Shown piece by piece: positions 1-7,537 of a stretch of 64,000 bases of DNA; position 1 is the stretch's first letter, and the number at the start of each line of letters is the position of its first letter. A model generated the notes under the pieces. It was not told the origin of the DNA. It saw only the letters and a list, made by a program, of their open reading frames with translations, and made no database searches. The position numbers were made by a program, and so were the translations under genes. Location of the stretch: assembly GCF_003752595.1 (NCBI RefSeq), contig NZ_RKIJ01000011.1, positions 117,322 through 181,321 of the forward strand, read 5' to 3'. Source of the stretch: Cellulomonas sp. PhB143. Its GTDB lineage: Bacteria; Actinomycetota; Actinomycetes; Actinomycetales; Cellulomonadaceae.

Positions 1-66
1 GGAGGTGTGCGGCATGGGGTGACGGTAGCCCGAGGGCGGCGCGCCCGCAGGCAGCGCTGCGTGCGG

Positions 67-807
67 CTAGGCAGGGGCGGCGGGCTCGAGGATCCACCAG
101 CCGCCGAGCACCGCGGCCCCGGCCGTGACGAGGAGGAAGACCCCGACCCAGACGATCGCGGGGACGTGGGTGAGGCGCGCGAGGGCGTCGGCGTCCGAGC
201 CGGGGGCGCGTCCGCCGGCGCGCTCCGCCTGCAGCTCGAGCACGGGGCGCACGGCGCCGAGCAGGAGGAACCAGGTGACGGCGTACGCCACGGCCGACTG
301 CGCGTCGTCGTCCAGGAACCACGAGACGAGGACGAGGGCGGTGCCGCTGACGAGCACGGACCACAGCCCGAACCAGTTGCGGATCTGCAGCAGCAGCAGC
401 GCGAGCAGCGCGACGAGCAGCCACAGGAGCCCGACGGCGTAGCCCTGCCGCAGCAGGGCGGCCGCGCCGAGGCCGACCAGGCCGGGCGCGACATAGCCCA
501 CGAACGTCGTCACGACCATCCCGAGCCCGCGCGGCCGGCCGACCGAGACCGTCAGGCCCGACGTGTCCGAGTGCAGGCGGATGCCGCTCAGCCGGCGGCC
601 GGTGAGCAGCGCGGCGACCCCGTGGCCGCCCTCGTGGGCGATGGTGACCAGGTGCCGTGCGACCCGCCAGACCGGGGTCACGAGCACGACGGCGGCGGCC
701 ACCGCGGCCGCGGTGAGGGCGACGGCGGACGAGGGCGGGGCCACCGGGGTCGTCGCCGCGGTCCACACCTGCCCGACGACGTCGGCCACGTTCTCGAGGA
801 AGCTCAC
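67..807 (-). CDS. M50-like membrane metalloprotease
   Basis: Predicted 246-residue multi-pass membrane protein with an HEGGH zinc-protease motif (HExxH form) in its first third, after one N-terminal hydrophobic segment. At least four further hydrophobic segments follow. This matches the M50B-like peptidase family (site-2-protease clan), whose actinobacterial members are mostly uncharacterised. A second conserved metal-ligand motif is not obvious, so proteolytic activity is inferred. The GTG at 807 was chosen because the segment upstream has no membrane or family-like features, and because TTGCAT sits six bases before it, a weak form of the -10 spacing seen at other starts here. The gene is divergent from the DEAD-box helicase, with a long palindrome between them. 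Confidence 0.78.
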   Translation of the reverse strand: MSFLENVADVVGQVWTAATTPVAPPSSAVALTAAAVAAAVVLVTPVWRVARHLVTIAHEGGHGVAALLTGRRLSGIRLHSDTSGLTVSVGRPRGLGMVVTTFVGYVAPGLVGLGAAALLRQGYAVGLLWLLVALLALLLLQIRNWFGLWSVLVSGTALVLVSWFLDDDAQSAVAYAVTWFLLLGAVRPVLELQAERAGGRAPGSDADALARLTHVPAIVWVGVFLLVTAGAAVLGGWWILEPAAPA

Positions 808-843
808 GCCGCCATGCAACCACGCCCGCGTCCGGACCCGGAC

Positions 844-909
844 CCGCCGAGACGTCGAATTCGGCCCCTGGGCCGAGCGGACCAGGGGCCGAATTCGACG
901 TCTCGGCGG
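844..909. repeat. 66-nt palindrome, family H1 copy 1
   Basis: The arms CCGCCGAGACGTCGAATTCG... (844-871) and its exact reverse complement (882-909) pair over 28 bases, or 29 counting 843 and 910. The centre CCG-AG-CGG can add three pairs after one G/A mismatch. It lies between divergent genes, so it is not a simple terminator, and it has no T-tract. An 11-nt GC-rich direct repeat follows at about 911-932. Two other 66-nt copies are at 40641-40706 and 50664-50729. Confidence 0.9.
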
Positions 910-1103
910 GCTGGCGGCGGGCTGGCGGCGGGTGGCCCTGGTCACATGGACGGTCCGCCGGGGCGCGTCCGTGAGAGGATGAAGACCTGGGGCAGCGCAC
1001 CTGCGCGCCCCGCGTCGTGGAGATCCCCCCGGATTGTCGTGCGGCGGACCCCGACCCCCGAGCAGCAGCGTCTGCTCCCACTGCCCCGAGAGGCTCTCTA
1101 CCT

Positions 1104-2669
1104 GTGACTTCCTTTGCCGACTTCGGCCTGCCCACACCCGTCGTGCGCGAGCTCTCGCGCCAGGGCATCGACTCGCCCTTCCCCATCCAGACCGCCACGC
1201 TGCCGGACTCCCTGAACGGCCGCGACGTCCTCGGCCGCGGCCGCACCGGCTCCGGCAAGACGCTCGCGTTCTCGCTGCCGCTGGTCACGCGGCTCGACCG
1301 CTCGTCGACGTCGCGCCAGCCGCGCCGCCCGCGCGCTCTCGTGCTGTGCCCGACGCGTGAGCTCGCCAACCAGATCAACGCCACGATGGAGCCGCTCGCG
1401 AAGACGCTCGGCCTGGTGACCACCACCATCTTCGGCGGCGTCGCCCAGTCGCGGCAGGTCACCGCCCTCAACGCGGGCGTCGACGTCGTCATCGCCTGCC
1501 CCGGACGGCTCGAGGACCTCCTCAACCAGAAGGTCCTCACGCTCGACGGCGTCGAGGTCACGGTGCTGGACGAGGCCGACCACATGGCCGACCTCGGGTT
1601 CCTCCCGGGCGTCAAGCGCATCATGGCGCGCACGCCGAAGGTCGGGCAGCGGATGCTCTTCTCCGCCACGCTGGACAACGGCGTCGACCAGCTCGTCAAG
1701 CTGTACCTGTCCAACCCGGTCCGCCACTCCGTGGACGACGCCGCCTCCGCCCCGCCGAAGATGACGCACCACATCCTGGCCGTCCGCGACGCGGACGCGA
1801 AGAAGCAGGTCGTCGAGGCCCTCGCCTCCGGCACGGGCCGGCGGATCCTCTTCATGCGCACCAAGCACCAGGCGAAGAAGCTCGCGAAGCAGCTCACGGC
1901 CGCCGGCATCCCCGCCGTCGACCTGCACGGGAACCTCGGCCAGGGCGCGCGCGAGCGCAACCTCGAGGCGTTCTCGAACGGCTCCGTGCGCGTCATGGTC
2001 GCCACCGACATCGCGGCGCGCGGCATCCACGTCGACGAGATCGAGCTCGTCGTGCACGTCGACCCGCCGGCCGAGCACAAGGCGTACCTGCACCGTTCCG
2101 GCCGCACGGCCCGCGCCGGCGAGGAGGGCGTCGTCGTCACCGTCATGCTCCCCGAGCAGCGCGGCGACGTCCGCGACCTGACGCGCAAGGCGCGCATCAC
2201 GGCCCAGCCCGTGCCGGTCACGCCGGGTGACGAGCTCGTCACCTCGCTCGTGGGCGAGGTCGCCCCCTACGTCAAGCCCGAGCCCGTGCACACCCAGGTC
2301 CAGCCGGCGCGCGCGCCGAAGTCCTCGGGCGCCGGCCAGGGTCGTGCCCGGAGCGGCTCGCGCGGACAGGGCGGTCGCGGGCAGACCGCGGCGCAGGCCG
2401 CGGCGGGCGGATCGGCCGGCGGCCCCGCGTCGTCGGGCGGCCAGAAGCAGGGCGGCCGCGGGCGGCGCTCCACCGGTGGAGGCCAGGGTGCTCCGCGCGC
2501 CCCGCGGGCCGCCGGATCGCAGCTCGCGTGGTCGTCCAGCACGGGCGGCTCGAGCCACGGCCCCGCCACCCCGTCCCAGACCCGGGCCGACGACGCGGCG
2601 CAGCCGCGTTCGCGCCGCGGCGGCCGGGGTCGCGCGTCGCGCGGATCGGGCGCGCCCTCGGCGCGCTGA
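1104..2669 (+). CDS. DEAD-box ATP-dependent RNA helicase
   Basis: 521-residue RNA helicase of superfamily 2, expected to unwind RNA in ribosome assembly or mRNA turnover in the cytoplasm. Visible motifs in order: Q-motif region (FPIQ), Walker A GRTGSGKT, PTRELA, DEAD box as DEADHMADLG, SAT as FSATL, and the C-terminal RGIH and HRSGRTARAG motifs. The last 150 or so residues are low-complexity Gly/Arg/Ser/Gln, as in RhlE/DeaD-like proteins with RNA-binding tails. The GTG start at 1104 is preceded by GAGAGG at 1088-1093, and VTSFADFGLP is a normal family N-terminus. A small stem-loop (GAGCAG/CTGCTC, 1060-1077) lies in the leader. Subfamily (RhlE, DeaD or CshA) cannot be fixed by eye. Confidence 0.93.
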   Translation: MTSFADFGLPTPVVRELSRQGIDSPFPIQTATLPDSLNGRDVLGRGRTGSGKTLAFSLPLVTRLDRSSTSRQPRRPRALVLCPTRELANQINATMEPLAKTLGLVTTTIFGGVAQSRQVTALNAGVDVVIACPGRLEDLLNQKVLTLDGVEVTVLDEADHMADLGFLPGVKRIMARTPKVGQRMLFSATLDNGVDQLVKLYLSNPVRHSVDDAASAPPKMTHHILAVRDADAKKQVVEALASGTGRRILFMRTKHQAKKLAKQLTAAGIPAVDLHGNLGQGARERNLEAFSNGSVRVMVATDIAARGIHVDEIELVVHVDPPAEHKAYLHRSGRTARAGEEGVVVTVMLPEQRGDVRDLTRKARITAQPVPVTPGDELVTSLVGEVAPYVKPEPVHTQVQPARAPKSSGAGQGRARSGSRGQGGRGQTAAQAAAGGSAGGPASSGGQKQGGRGRRSTGGGQGAPRAPRAAGSQLAWSSSTGGSSHGPATPSQTRADDAAQPRSRRGGRGRASRGSGAPSAR

Positions 2670-2693
2670 CCGGTCTACCGCTCGACTGACCGA

Positions 2694-2717
2694 CCGCTCC
2701 ACCGCTCCACCGCTCCA
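2694..2717. repeat. 8-bp tandem repeat CCGCTCCA x3
   Basis: Three perfect copies of CCGCTCCA end where the first 68-nt palindrome begins, in the gap after the DEAD-box helicase gene. Function unknown. Confidence 0.8.
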
Positions 2718-2783
2718 CCGCCGAACGCGTCATCCGTGGGTCCATTCATTGATTCGGGCCGACGGATGGCGCGTTCGGCGGTG
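2716..2783 (+). repeat. 68-nt palindrome, family H2 copy A
   Basis: CACCGCCGAACGCGTCATCC... (2716-2737) pairs with 2762-2783 over 22 bases with one G-T wobble. The loop of about 24 nt starts GGGTC and ends GGGCCG. The element sits between the convergent DEAD-box helicase and DUF559 genes. All five H2 copies have the same orientation on this strand, defined by GTGGGTC-like sequence on the left and GGCCGACGGATG-like sequence on the right. Confidence 0.88.
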
Positions 2784-2788
2784 TCGTC

Positions 2789-2856
2789 TCGTGCCGAGCG
2801 CGTCTTGAGTGGGTCCGTTTGCCGATGTCGGCCGACGGATGGCGCGTTCGGCGGTG
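2789..2856 (+). repeat. 68-nt palindrome, family H2 copy B (diverged left arm)
   Basis: Aligns to the H2 unit over the full 68 nt. The right arm (2835-2856) is identical to that of copy A, while the left arm is diverged (GCCGAGCGCGTC...). It lies 5 nt after copy A in the same orientation, so A and B form a direct tandem pair. Confidence 0.78.
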
Positions 2857-2883
2857 GGCCCGTCGCCGCTGACGGGATCGCGC

Positions 2884-3825
2884 TCATCCGGTCCGGTGCC
2901 TGCGCAAGAGGTTGCCGACGGCCGCCGCGATGCGTTCGGGCGCGTCGCGGCTCGTGAAGCGCAGCACCTCGACCCGCCCCGTGGCGAGGAGCGCATTCTG
3001 CCGCTCCCGGTCGGCGAACACCGCCTCCGGCGTCCCGTGGATCTCACGGCCGTCCATCTCGACGACGAGCCAGCGCCCACCCCGGATCCGCCAGCCCATG
3101 TCGGCGCGGCCGACGAACCGCCCGGCCGCGTCGCGGACGACGAGCTGCAGGGTGTCGGGCGGCAGCCCCGCATCGACGCACGCGAGCCGGCCGTACGACT
3201 CCAGCGGCGACTGGGCGCGGCCGTCGGCGATCTCCCACAGCTCGTGGTGCGTCGCGACCCCGCGTCGCCCGCGGGCGACGGCATGGGCGAGATCCAGCCC
3301 GCGGGCGTCGATCACGCCGAGCGCGAGCGCCGAGTCGAGGACGGCGAGCGCGTGCGCCCGTGGCAGCTCCGGAACCGCCTGCGCGATCGCCCAGCGGGGC
3401 GCGGCCACGCGAGCGCCGCCGACCCGCACGACCTGCATGCCGTCGTCGAACCTCCGCACCGCGACCTGGCCCCGTGACCGCCGCGCCGCTGCACCGGGAA
3501 GGGACACCTGGGCCTCGATGCGCGAAGGGAGCCCTGCCACGCCGAGCATCGCCAGCGCGCAGGGCCCGACGGCGATCGCTCCGTCGCCGAGCGCAAGCAG
3601 CCCGGTCCATGCCGCCCGGCGACGTCCGCCGTCGAGGTCCGACGGCGGCTGGGCGGGCCGGACGTCGTAGACGCCCGTCGTGACCCGCTCCCACATGCCG
3701 CGGGCGGCACGGTGCGCGGCCGCGTCGCGGCTGACCCCCCAGCGGACGCACTGCGCGACCGAGACGAGTCCTTCCTGCTCGCGCGAGAGCCGGACCAGCG
3801 GTTCGGGGACGGCGTGCCAGGGCAT
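2884..3825 (-). CDS. DUF559 nuclease-like protein with N-terminal AbiEi-like domain
   Basis: 313 residues. Residues 1-60 or so resemble the winged-helix domain found in AbiEi-type antitoxins (EQEGLVSVAQCVRWGVSRDA). The C-terminal 110 residues look like a DUF559 / Vsr-related endonuclease fold: an Asp in GRADMGW, then VVEMDGREIHG, consistent with the acidic core of that fold. Such proteins are common single genes in actinobacteria and their function is unknown. No partner toxin gene is adjacent. The ATG at 3825 begins MPWHAVPEPL. The gene is bracketed by two H2 palindromes on each side. Nuclease activity is inferred from fold resemblance only. Confidence 0.75.
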   Translation of the reverse strand: MPWHAVPEPLVRLSREQEGLVSVAQCVRWGVSRDAAAHRAARGMWERVTTGVYDVRPAQPPSDLDGGRRRAAWTGLLALGDGAIAVGPCALAMLGVAGLPSRIEAQVSLPGAAARRSRGQVAVRRFDDGMQVVRVGGARVAAPRWAIAQAVPELPRAHALAVLDSALALGVIDARGLDLAHAVARGRRGVATHHELWEIADGRAQSPLESYGRLACVDAGLPPDTLQLVVRDAAGRFVGRADMGWRIRGGRWLVVEMDGREIHGTPEAVFADRERQNALLATGRVEVLRFTSRDAPERIAAAVGNLLRRHRTG

Positions 3826-3940
3826 GGCGGCACTCGACCAGAAGGCGGGGACCGTCGTCGGGCGCGGCGACGTGACGGTGGACCGCAGGTGCGGCGGCGG
3901 CGCCTGCGGACGGGCTCGACGCCGGTATCTCCTCCGGTGT

Positions 3941-4008
3941 CACCGCCCAACGCGCCATCCGTCGGCCCTGACTCGCGTGGCGGCCGACGGATGACGCGCT
4001 CGGCGGTG
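3941..4008 (+). repeat. 68-nt palindrome, family H2 copy C
   Basis: The left arm 3941-3966 pairs with 3983-4008 (26 nt, three mismatches); the centre is diverged. Orientation is the same as copies A and B. It lies upstream of both the DUF559 gene and msrB. Confidence 0.85.
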
Positions 4009-4013
4009 AGTTG

Positions 4014-4081
4014 CCAGGTCGAACGCGTCATCAGTGGGTCGGATCGGCCCGTTCGGCCGACGGATGACGCGTTCGGCGGTG
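4014..4081 (+). repeat. 68-nt palindrome, family H2 copy D
   Basis: Starts 6 nt after copy C. The right arm (CCGACGGATGACGCG...) is canonical; the first six bases of the left arm have diverged. The left-centre stretch AGTGGGTCGGATCGGCC is shared with copy E some 22 kb away, so D and E form a sub-lineage. Confidence 0.8.
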
Positions 4082-4103
4082 GGGGCGGCGGTGGGGGCGG
4101 CGT

Positions 4104-4127
4104 GGGCGGGCACGGGAATGCCCGCCC
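4104..4127. other. GC-rich stem-loop upstream of msrB
   Basis: GGGCGGGCA / TGCCCGCCC with a CGGGAA loop. It could affect transcription into msrB. There is no T-tract, so it is not a typical intrinsic terminator. Confidence 0.5.
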
Positions 4128-4185
4128 CCGCGCCACGGTTTGCCCCGGTGCTGGTCGATGCTCGACGAGAGGTAGAGGTGACGGC

Positions 4186-4581
4186 ATGACGTACGAGGTG
4201 ACGTGGACCGACGCGCAGTGGCGCGAGAAGCTGTCCGCGCAGGAGTTCTCGGTGCTCCGGCAGGCGGCGACCGAGCGGCCGTGGACCGGTGAGCTGCTCG
4301 ACGAGAAGCGCGAGGGGACCTACAGCTGTCGCGCGTGCGGCAACGTCCTGTTCGACGCCGGCACGAAGTTCGACTCCCGCTGCGGGTGGCCGAGCTTCTA
4401 CCAGGCGAAGGAGGGGACCGTGGAGCTGATCGAGGACCGTGCCCTCGGCATGGTGCGCACCGAGGTGCGCTGCGCGCGCTGCGGCTCGCACCTCGGCCAC
4501 GTGTTCGACGACGCGCCGCAGACGCCCACGGGCGACCGGTTCTGCATGAACTCTGTCAGTCTGGAGTTCACCCCCGCCTGA
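4186..4581 (+). CDS. msrB: peptide-methionine (R)-S-oxide reductase MsrB
   Basis: 131-residue repair enzyme that reduces methionine-R-sulfoxide in oxidised proteins. The two zinc CxxC pairs are present (Cys48/Cys51 and Cys96/Cys99), as are GWPSFY and the catalytic cysteine in RFCMNS (Cys120). Cys66 in SRCGWPS may be the resolving cysteine. Length is normal for stand-alone MsrB. The ATG start at 4186 has a good purine-rich ribosome site just upstream. The gene ends before a strong bidirectional terminator. Confidence 0.96.
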   Translation: MTYEVTWTDAQWREKLSAQEFSVLRQAATERPWTGELLDEKREGTYSCRACGNVLFDAGTKFDSRCGWPSFYQAKEGTVELIEDRALGMVRTEVRCARCGSHLGHVFDDAPQTPTGDRFCMNSVSLEFTPA

Positions 4582-4607
4582 CCGGGCTCGAGCAGGGACG
4601 GCGAACG

Positions 4608-4650
4608 ACGAGCGAGGCCCGGACGGATGATCCGTCCGGGCCTCGCTCGT
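4608..4650. terminator. bidirectional hairpin terminator between msrB and holin-like gene
   Basis: A perfect 20-bp stem (4608-4627 with 4631-4650, GAGGCCCGGACGGA in the left arm) closes on a TGA loop between two convergent genes. There is no long T-tract, as is usual in GC-rich actinobacteria. Confidence 0.85.
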
Positions 4651-4661
4651 GCGCTCGTGCG

Positions 4662-5078
4662 TCAGTCGTTCTCGCGCGCCTTCTCGACGCCCTCCTTGAT
4701 GAGGAGCATCGGCAGCAGCAGCGTGGCGAGCATCGTCACCAGCCACACGACGACGGACCCGAGGATCCAGCCGAGGACCGTGTCGACGACCAGCCCGTCG
4801 GTGACGAGGGTCGCCACGAGCAGGGCGACGATCGTGCTGATCAGGCCCGTCGCGCCGACGAGCGCGGGGGCGTTGCGGTTCGCCACGCGCAGGATGAAGG
4901 GCGAGATGATCGCCTGGACGGCGGCGAAGATCACGACGGCGAGGATGAAGCCCAGCGGCTCCGACCAGACGACGTCGAAGCCGTCGAGGTCGAACCCGTC
5001 GAAGATCCACGACGTGACGGCGATCCCCACCGCGGCGGAGAGCAGGAAGACGAGGGTCCTGAGCAGGAACTTGATCAT
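4662..5078 (-). CDS. phage-holin-4-like small membrane protein
   Basis: 138 residues with four hydrophobic segments (about residues 5-22, 35-58, 65-90 and 95-125). This matches the Phage_holin_4_2 / YvlD-type family, which is usually chromosomal and of unknown role rather than a phage lysis protein. The start at 5078 (MIKFLLRTLV) puts the first membrane segment at the N-terminus; an upstream in-frame start would add unneeded residues. No phage genes are nearby. Confidence 0.8.
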   Translation of the reverse strand: MIKFLLRTLVFLLSAAVGIAVTSWIFDGFDLDGFDVVWSEPLGFILAVVIFAAVQAIISPFILRVANRNAPALVGATGLISTIVALLVATLVTDGLVVDTVLGWILGSVVVWLVTMLATLLLPMLLIKEGVEKAREND

Positions 5079-5169
5079 GGCCGGAGCATAGCCACGCACC
5101 GACGCCCGCACACCTGCCACGGCCGTGTCGCGACCGTCCCGTGATGTTCGGGCCTCGAGGGACGGGCGG

Positions 5170-5631
5170 TCAGTCGCGGTCGGACTGGAGCCAGCGCGTG
5201 ATGTCTTGCGAGTAGCGCCCGAGCAGCCCCGCGAGACGCGAGACGTCCGCCGGGCGCCAGCCGGCCAGCGCCTCGGCGAGCGCGTCGACCCGGCCGCTGC
5301 GCGCCTCCGCGACCCGGCGGCGCCCCTCCGGCGTCGGCACGAGGAGCTGCCCGCGCGAGTCGCTCGGGTCCGTCGTCCGTGCGATGAGCCCGAGCTCTTC
5401 CAGCCGGGAGAGCTGGCGGGAGACCGTCGCCGCTCCGATGCCGAAGTGCAGCGAGAGCTCGGTCGCCCGGACGCCGGGGTTCGCCTCGACGTGCGACAGG
5501 AGCGGGTAGGCGCTCGCGTCCAGGTCGGGGTGGACCCGTCGGGCGGTGACGGTGCCCGAGGACACCGCCCGCCGGACGAGCGTGGTGATCTCGTGCTCGA
5601 GGTCCTCGAACTCCGTCGGCCGCTGGTTCAT
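5170..5631 (-). CDS. MarR-family transcriptional regulator
   Basis: 153-residue winged-helix regulator. The DNA-binding part is centred on GVRATELSLHFGIGAATVSRQLSRLEELGLI, followed by the wing DPSDSRGQLL. It starts 4 nt after the stop of the MFS exporter, so the two are one operon, and it probably represses that operon in response to exported compounds. The imperfect palindrome at 7421-7440 before the MFS gene is a candidate operator. Confidence 0.9.
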   Translation of the reverse strand: MNQRPTEFEDLEHEITTLVRRAVSSGTVTARRVHPDLDASAYPLLSHVEANPGVRATELSLHFGIGAATVSRQLSRLEELGLIARTTDPSDSRGQLLVPTPEGRRRVAEARSGRVDALAEALAGWRPADVSRLAGLLGRYSQDITRWLQSDRD

Positions 5632-5635
5632 GCGG

Positions 5636-7348
5636 TCATGATGCCGTACCGCGACGCCCCACGTCAGGTGCCTGGGCCAGCATGTCCTCGGGGACGACGT
5701 GGTTCTCGACGGCGCCCGCCTCGAACGACTCCGCGACGAGCTCGTCCTCGAGCAGCTGCTGCACGCCGGACTTGTCGCCGAGCGGCACCTCCTTGAGGAA
5801 GCAGACGGCCACGAAGGCGACGACCGCGAGCGGGACGGCGAACAGGAAGACGTCCGCGATCCCGTCGCCGTAGGACTGCTCGATCAACGTGCGCACGGCC
5901 GGAGGGACGGCCGACAGGTCGGGGATGGAGCTCGAGGAGCCGCCCAGCGCGTCGGCCGGGACGCCGAGGGCGGCGAGCCCGTCGGTGATCGACGTCGAGA
6001 CGCGGTTGGCGAGGACCGCACCCAGCGCGGAGACGCCGATCGCGCCGCCGAGGGTGCGGAAGAACGCGACGGTCGCGGTGCCGGAGCCGATCTCGGTGAT
6101 GCGCAGCGTGTTCTGCACCGCCAGGACGAGGTTCTGCATGAGCATCCCGACGCCCGCCCCGAGCACGAACAGGTACACGCTGACGATGACGAAGCTCGTC
6201 CGGTAGTCGATCGTCGACAGCAGCACGAGGCCGATCGTCAGCAGCACGCCGCCGACGACCATGTAGCGCTTGTACCGCCCGGTCCGCGAGATCACCTGTC
6301 CGATGAGCGAGGAGGTCAGGAAGAGGCCGACCACCATCGGGATCGTCAGGAGCCCGGACTGGGTGGGGGTCTTGCCGCGCGCGATCTGCATGTACTGGCT
6401 GAGGAAGACGGACGTGCCGAACATCGCCACGCCGACGGCCACGCTCGCGACGACGGCGAGGACGAGGGTGCGGTTGCGGAACAGGTGCATGGGGATCAAC
6501 GGCTCGGCGGTGCGCAGCTCGACGAGGACCATGACCGCGAGCACGACGAGCGATCCGCCGACCATCGCGAACGTCTGCCAGGAGATCCAGTCGTACTTGT
6601 CCCCGGCGAACGTGATCCACACGAGGAGCGTCCCGATGCCGACGGCGATGAGGATCGCGCCCCAGTAGTCGATCCGCACCGAGCGTCGCTGCACGGTCGG
6701 CAGGTGCAGGGTGCGCTGCAGCACGAGGATCGCGGCGATCGCGAACGGCAGCCCGACGAAGAAGTTGTACCGCCAGCCGATCGAGTCGGTGAGGACGCCG
6801 CCGAGCAGCGGCCCGCCGACCATGCTCACGCCCATGATCGAGCCCATCAGCCCCATGTACTTGCCACGCTCGCGCGGCGAGATGATGTCGGCGATCAGCA
6901 CCGTCGCCAGCGCCGTGAGGCCGCCGGCGCCCAGGCCCTGGAAGGCGCGGAACGTGATGAGGGTGGCGACGTTGTGCGAGAGCCCGGCCGCCGCCGCGGA
7001 GACCACGGAGATCACGAGCGCGACCTGGATCAGCGTCTTGCGGTTGGTCAGGTCGGCGAGCTTGCCCCAGATCGGGGTGGAGATGCACGTCGTGAGCAGC
7101 GTCGCCACGACGACCCAGGTGTAGGACGACTGCGACCCGTGCAGCTTGTTGACGATGACGGGCAGCGACGACGAGACGACCGACGTCGCGAGGACCGCGA
7201 CGAACATGCCGAGCAGGATCCCCGACAGGGACTCGAGCACCTCGCGGCGGCTCATCGCGGGCGCGGTGGACGACGACGGGGCGGGGGTCGCGACGCGCGT
7301 CGCGTCGGGCGTGGCTCCCGTGGGCTGGTCGGGCGGTGTGGTGGTCAT
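5636..7348 (-). CDS. MFS multidrug exporter, DHA2 (EmrB/QacA) type
   Basis: 570-residue drug:H+ antiporter of the 14-transmembrane DHA2 family. Family-like stretches include WGKLADLTNRKTL (motif A), FRAFQGLGAGGLTALATVL (motif B/C region) and LPVIVNKL in helix 1. A hydrophilic stretch rich in Ala/Asp lies near the last helices. The ATG at 7348 has GGAAGAG upstream. The MarR regulator follows directly. The substrate cannot be read from sequence. Confidence 0.93.
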   Translation of the reverse strand: MTTTPPDQPTGATPDATRVATPAPSSSTAPAMSRREVLESLSGILLGMFVAVLATSVVSSSLPVIVNKLHGSQSSYTWVVVATLLTTCISTPIWGKLADLTNRKTLIQVALVISVVSAAAAGLSHNVATLITFRAFQGLGAGGLTALATVLIADIISPRERGKYMGLMGSIMGVSMVGGPLLGGVLTDSIGWRYNFFVGLPFAIAAILVLQRTLHLPTVQRRSVRIDYWGAILIAVGIGTLLVWITFAGDKYDWISWQTFAMVGGSLVVLAVMVLVELRTAEPLIPMHLFRNRTLVLAVVASVAVGVAMFGTSVFLSQYMQIARGKTPTQSGLLTIPMVVGLFLTSSLIGQVISRTGRYKRYMVVGGVLLTIGLVLLSTIDYRTSFVIVSVYLFVLGAGVGMLMQNLVLAVQNTLRITEIGSGTATVAFFRTLGGAIGVSALGAVLANRVSTSITDGLAALGVPADALGGSSSSIPDLSAVPPAVRTLIEQSYGDGIADVFLFAVPLAVVAFVAVCFLKEVPLGDKSGVQQLLEDELVAESFEAGAVENHVVPEDMLAQAPDVGRRGTAS

Positions 7349-7420
7349 GGGGCTCTTCCGGTGCGGGCGGGTGCGGGCAGGGCGGGCAGGGGCGGGCGGT
7401 GTGCAGCCAGGTGACCCCAG

Positions 7421-7440
7421 GGTAAGCAGTTGCTCTTACC
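7421..7440. promoter_or_regulatory. candidate MarR operator
   Basis: GGTAAGCAGTTGCTCTTACC is an imperfect palindrome (GGTAAG / CTTACC) 73 nt upstream of the MFS start, in the most AT-rich patch of this gap. It fits an operator for the co-transcribed MarR protein; no experiment is implied. Confidence 0.45.
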
Positions 7441-7537
7441 AACTATTCCCGCTCGTCCACAGGCGGACGGCGTGCGGACGGCGGGCGGACGGCGTGCGGG
7501 GGCGGGCGGAGGCCGGGTCAGGGCGCAGACTGGACGG

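Larger units (their letters stand above)
3826..4185. other. intergenic region between DUF559 gene and msrB
   Basis: 360 nt between divergent genes. It holds nothing recognisable at 3826-3940, then H2 copies C and D (3941-4081), a GC-rich stem-loop (4104-4127), and the msrB leader with a purine-rich ribosome site (GAGAGGTAGAGG) before the ATG at 4186. Confidence 0.8.

Noticed and set aside
2884-3825. Type IV toxin-antitoxin pair
   Set aside because: Only an AbiEi-like domain is present, with no AbiEii-type nucleotidyltransferase gene adjacent. The C-terminal domain looks like a DUF559 nuclease instead.
4662-5078. Phage-holin-like protein as a sign of prophage
   Set aside because: No integrase, capsid, terminase, endolysin or att-like repeats nearby. 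This family is commonly chromosomal.
5699-7414. Long open frame of 571 codons on the plus strand opposite the MFS exporter
   Set aside because: It mirrors the third-position GC bias of the real minus-strand gene. Its translation is low-complexity Arg/Asp/His with no domain, whereas the minus strand gives a clear DHA2 transporter.
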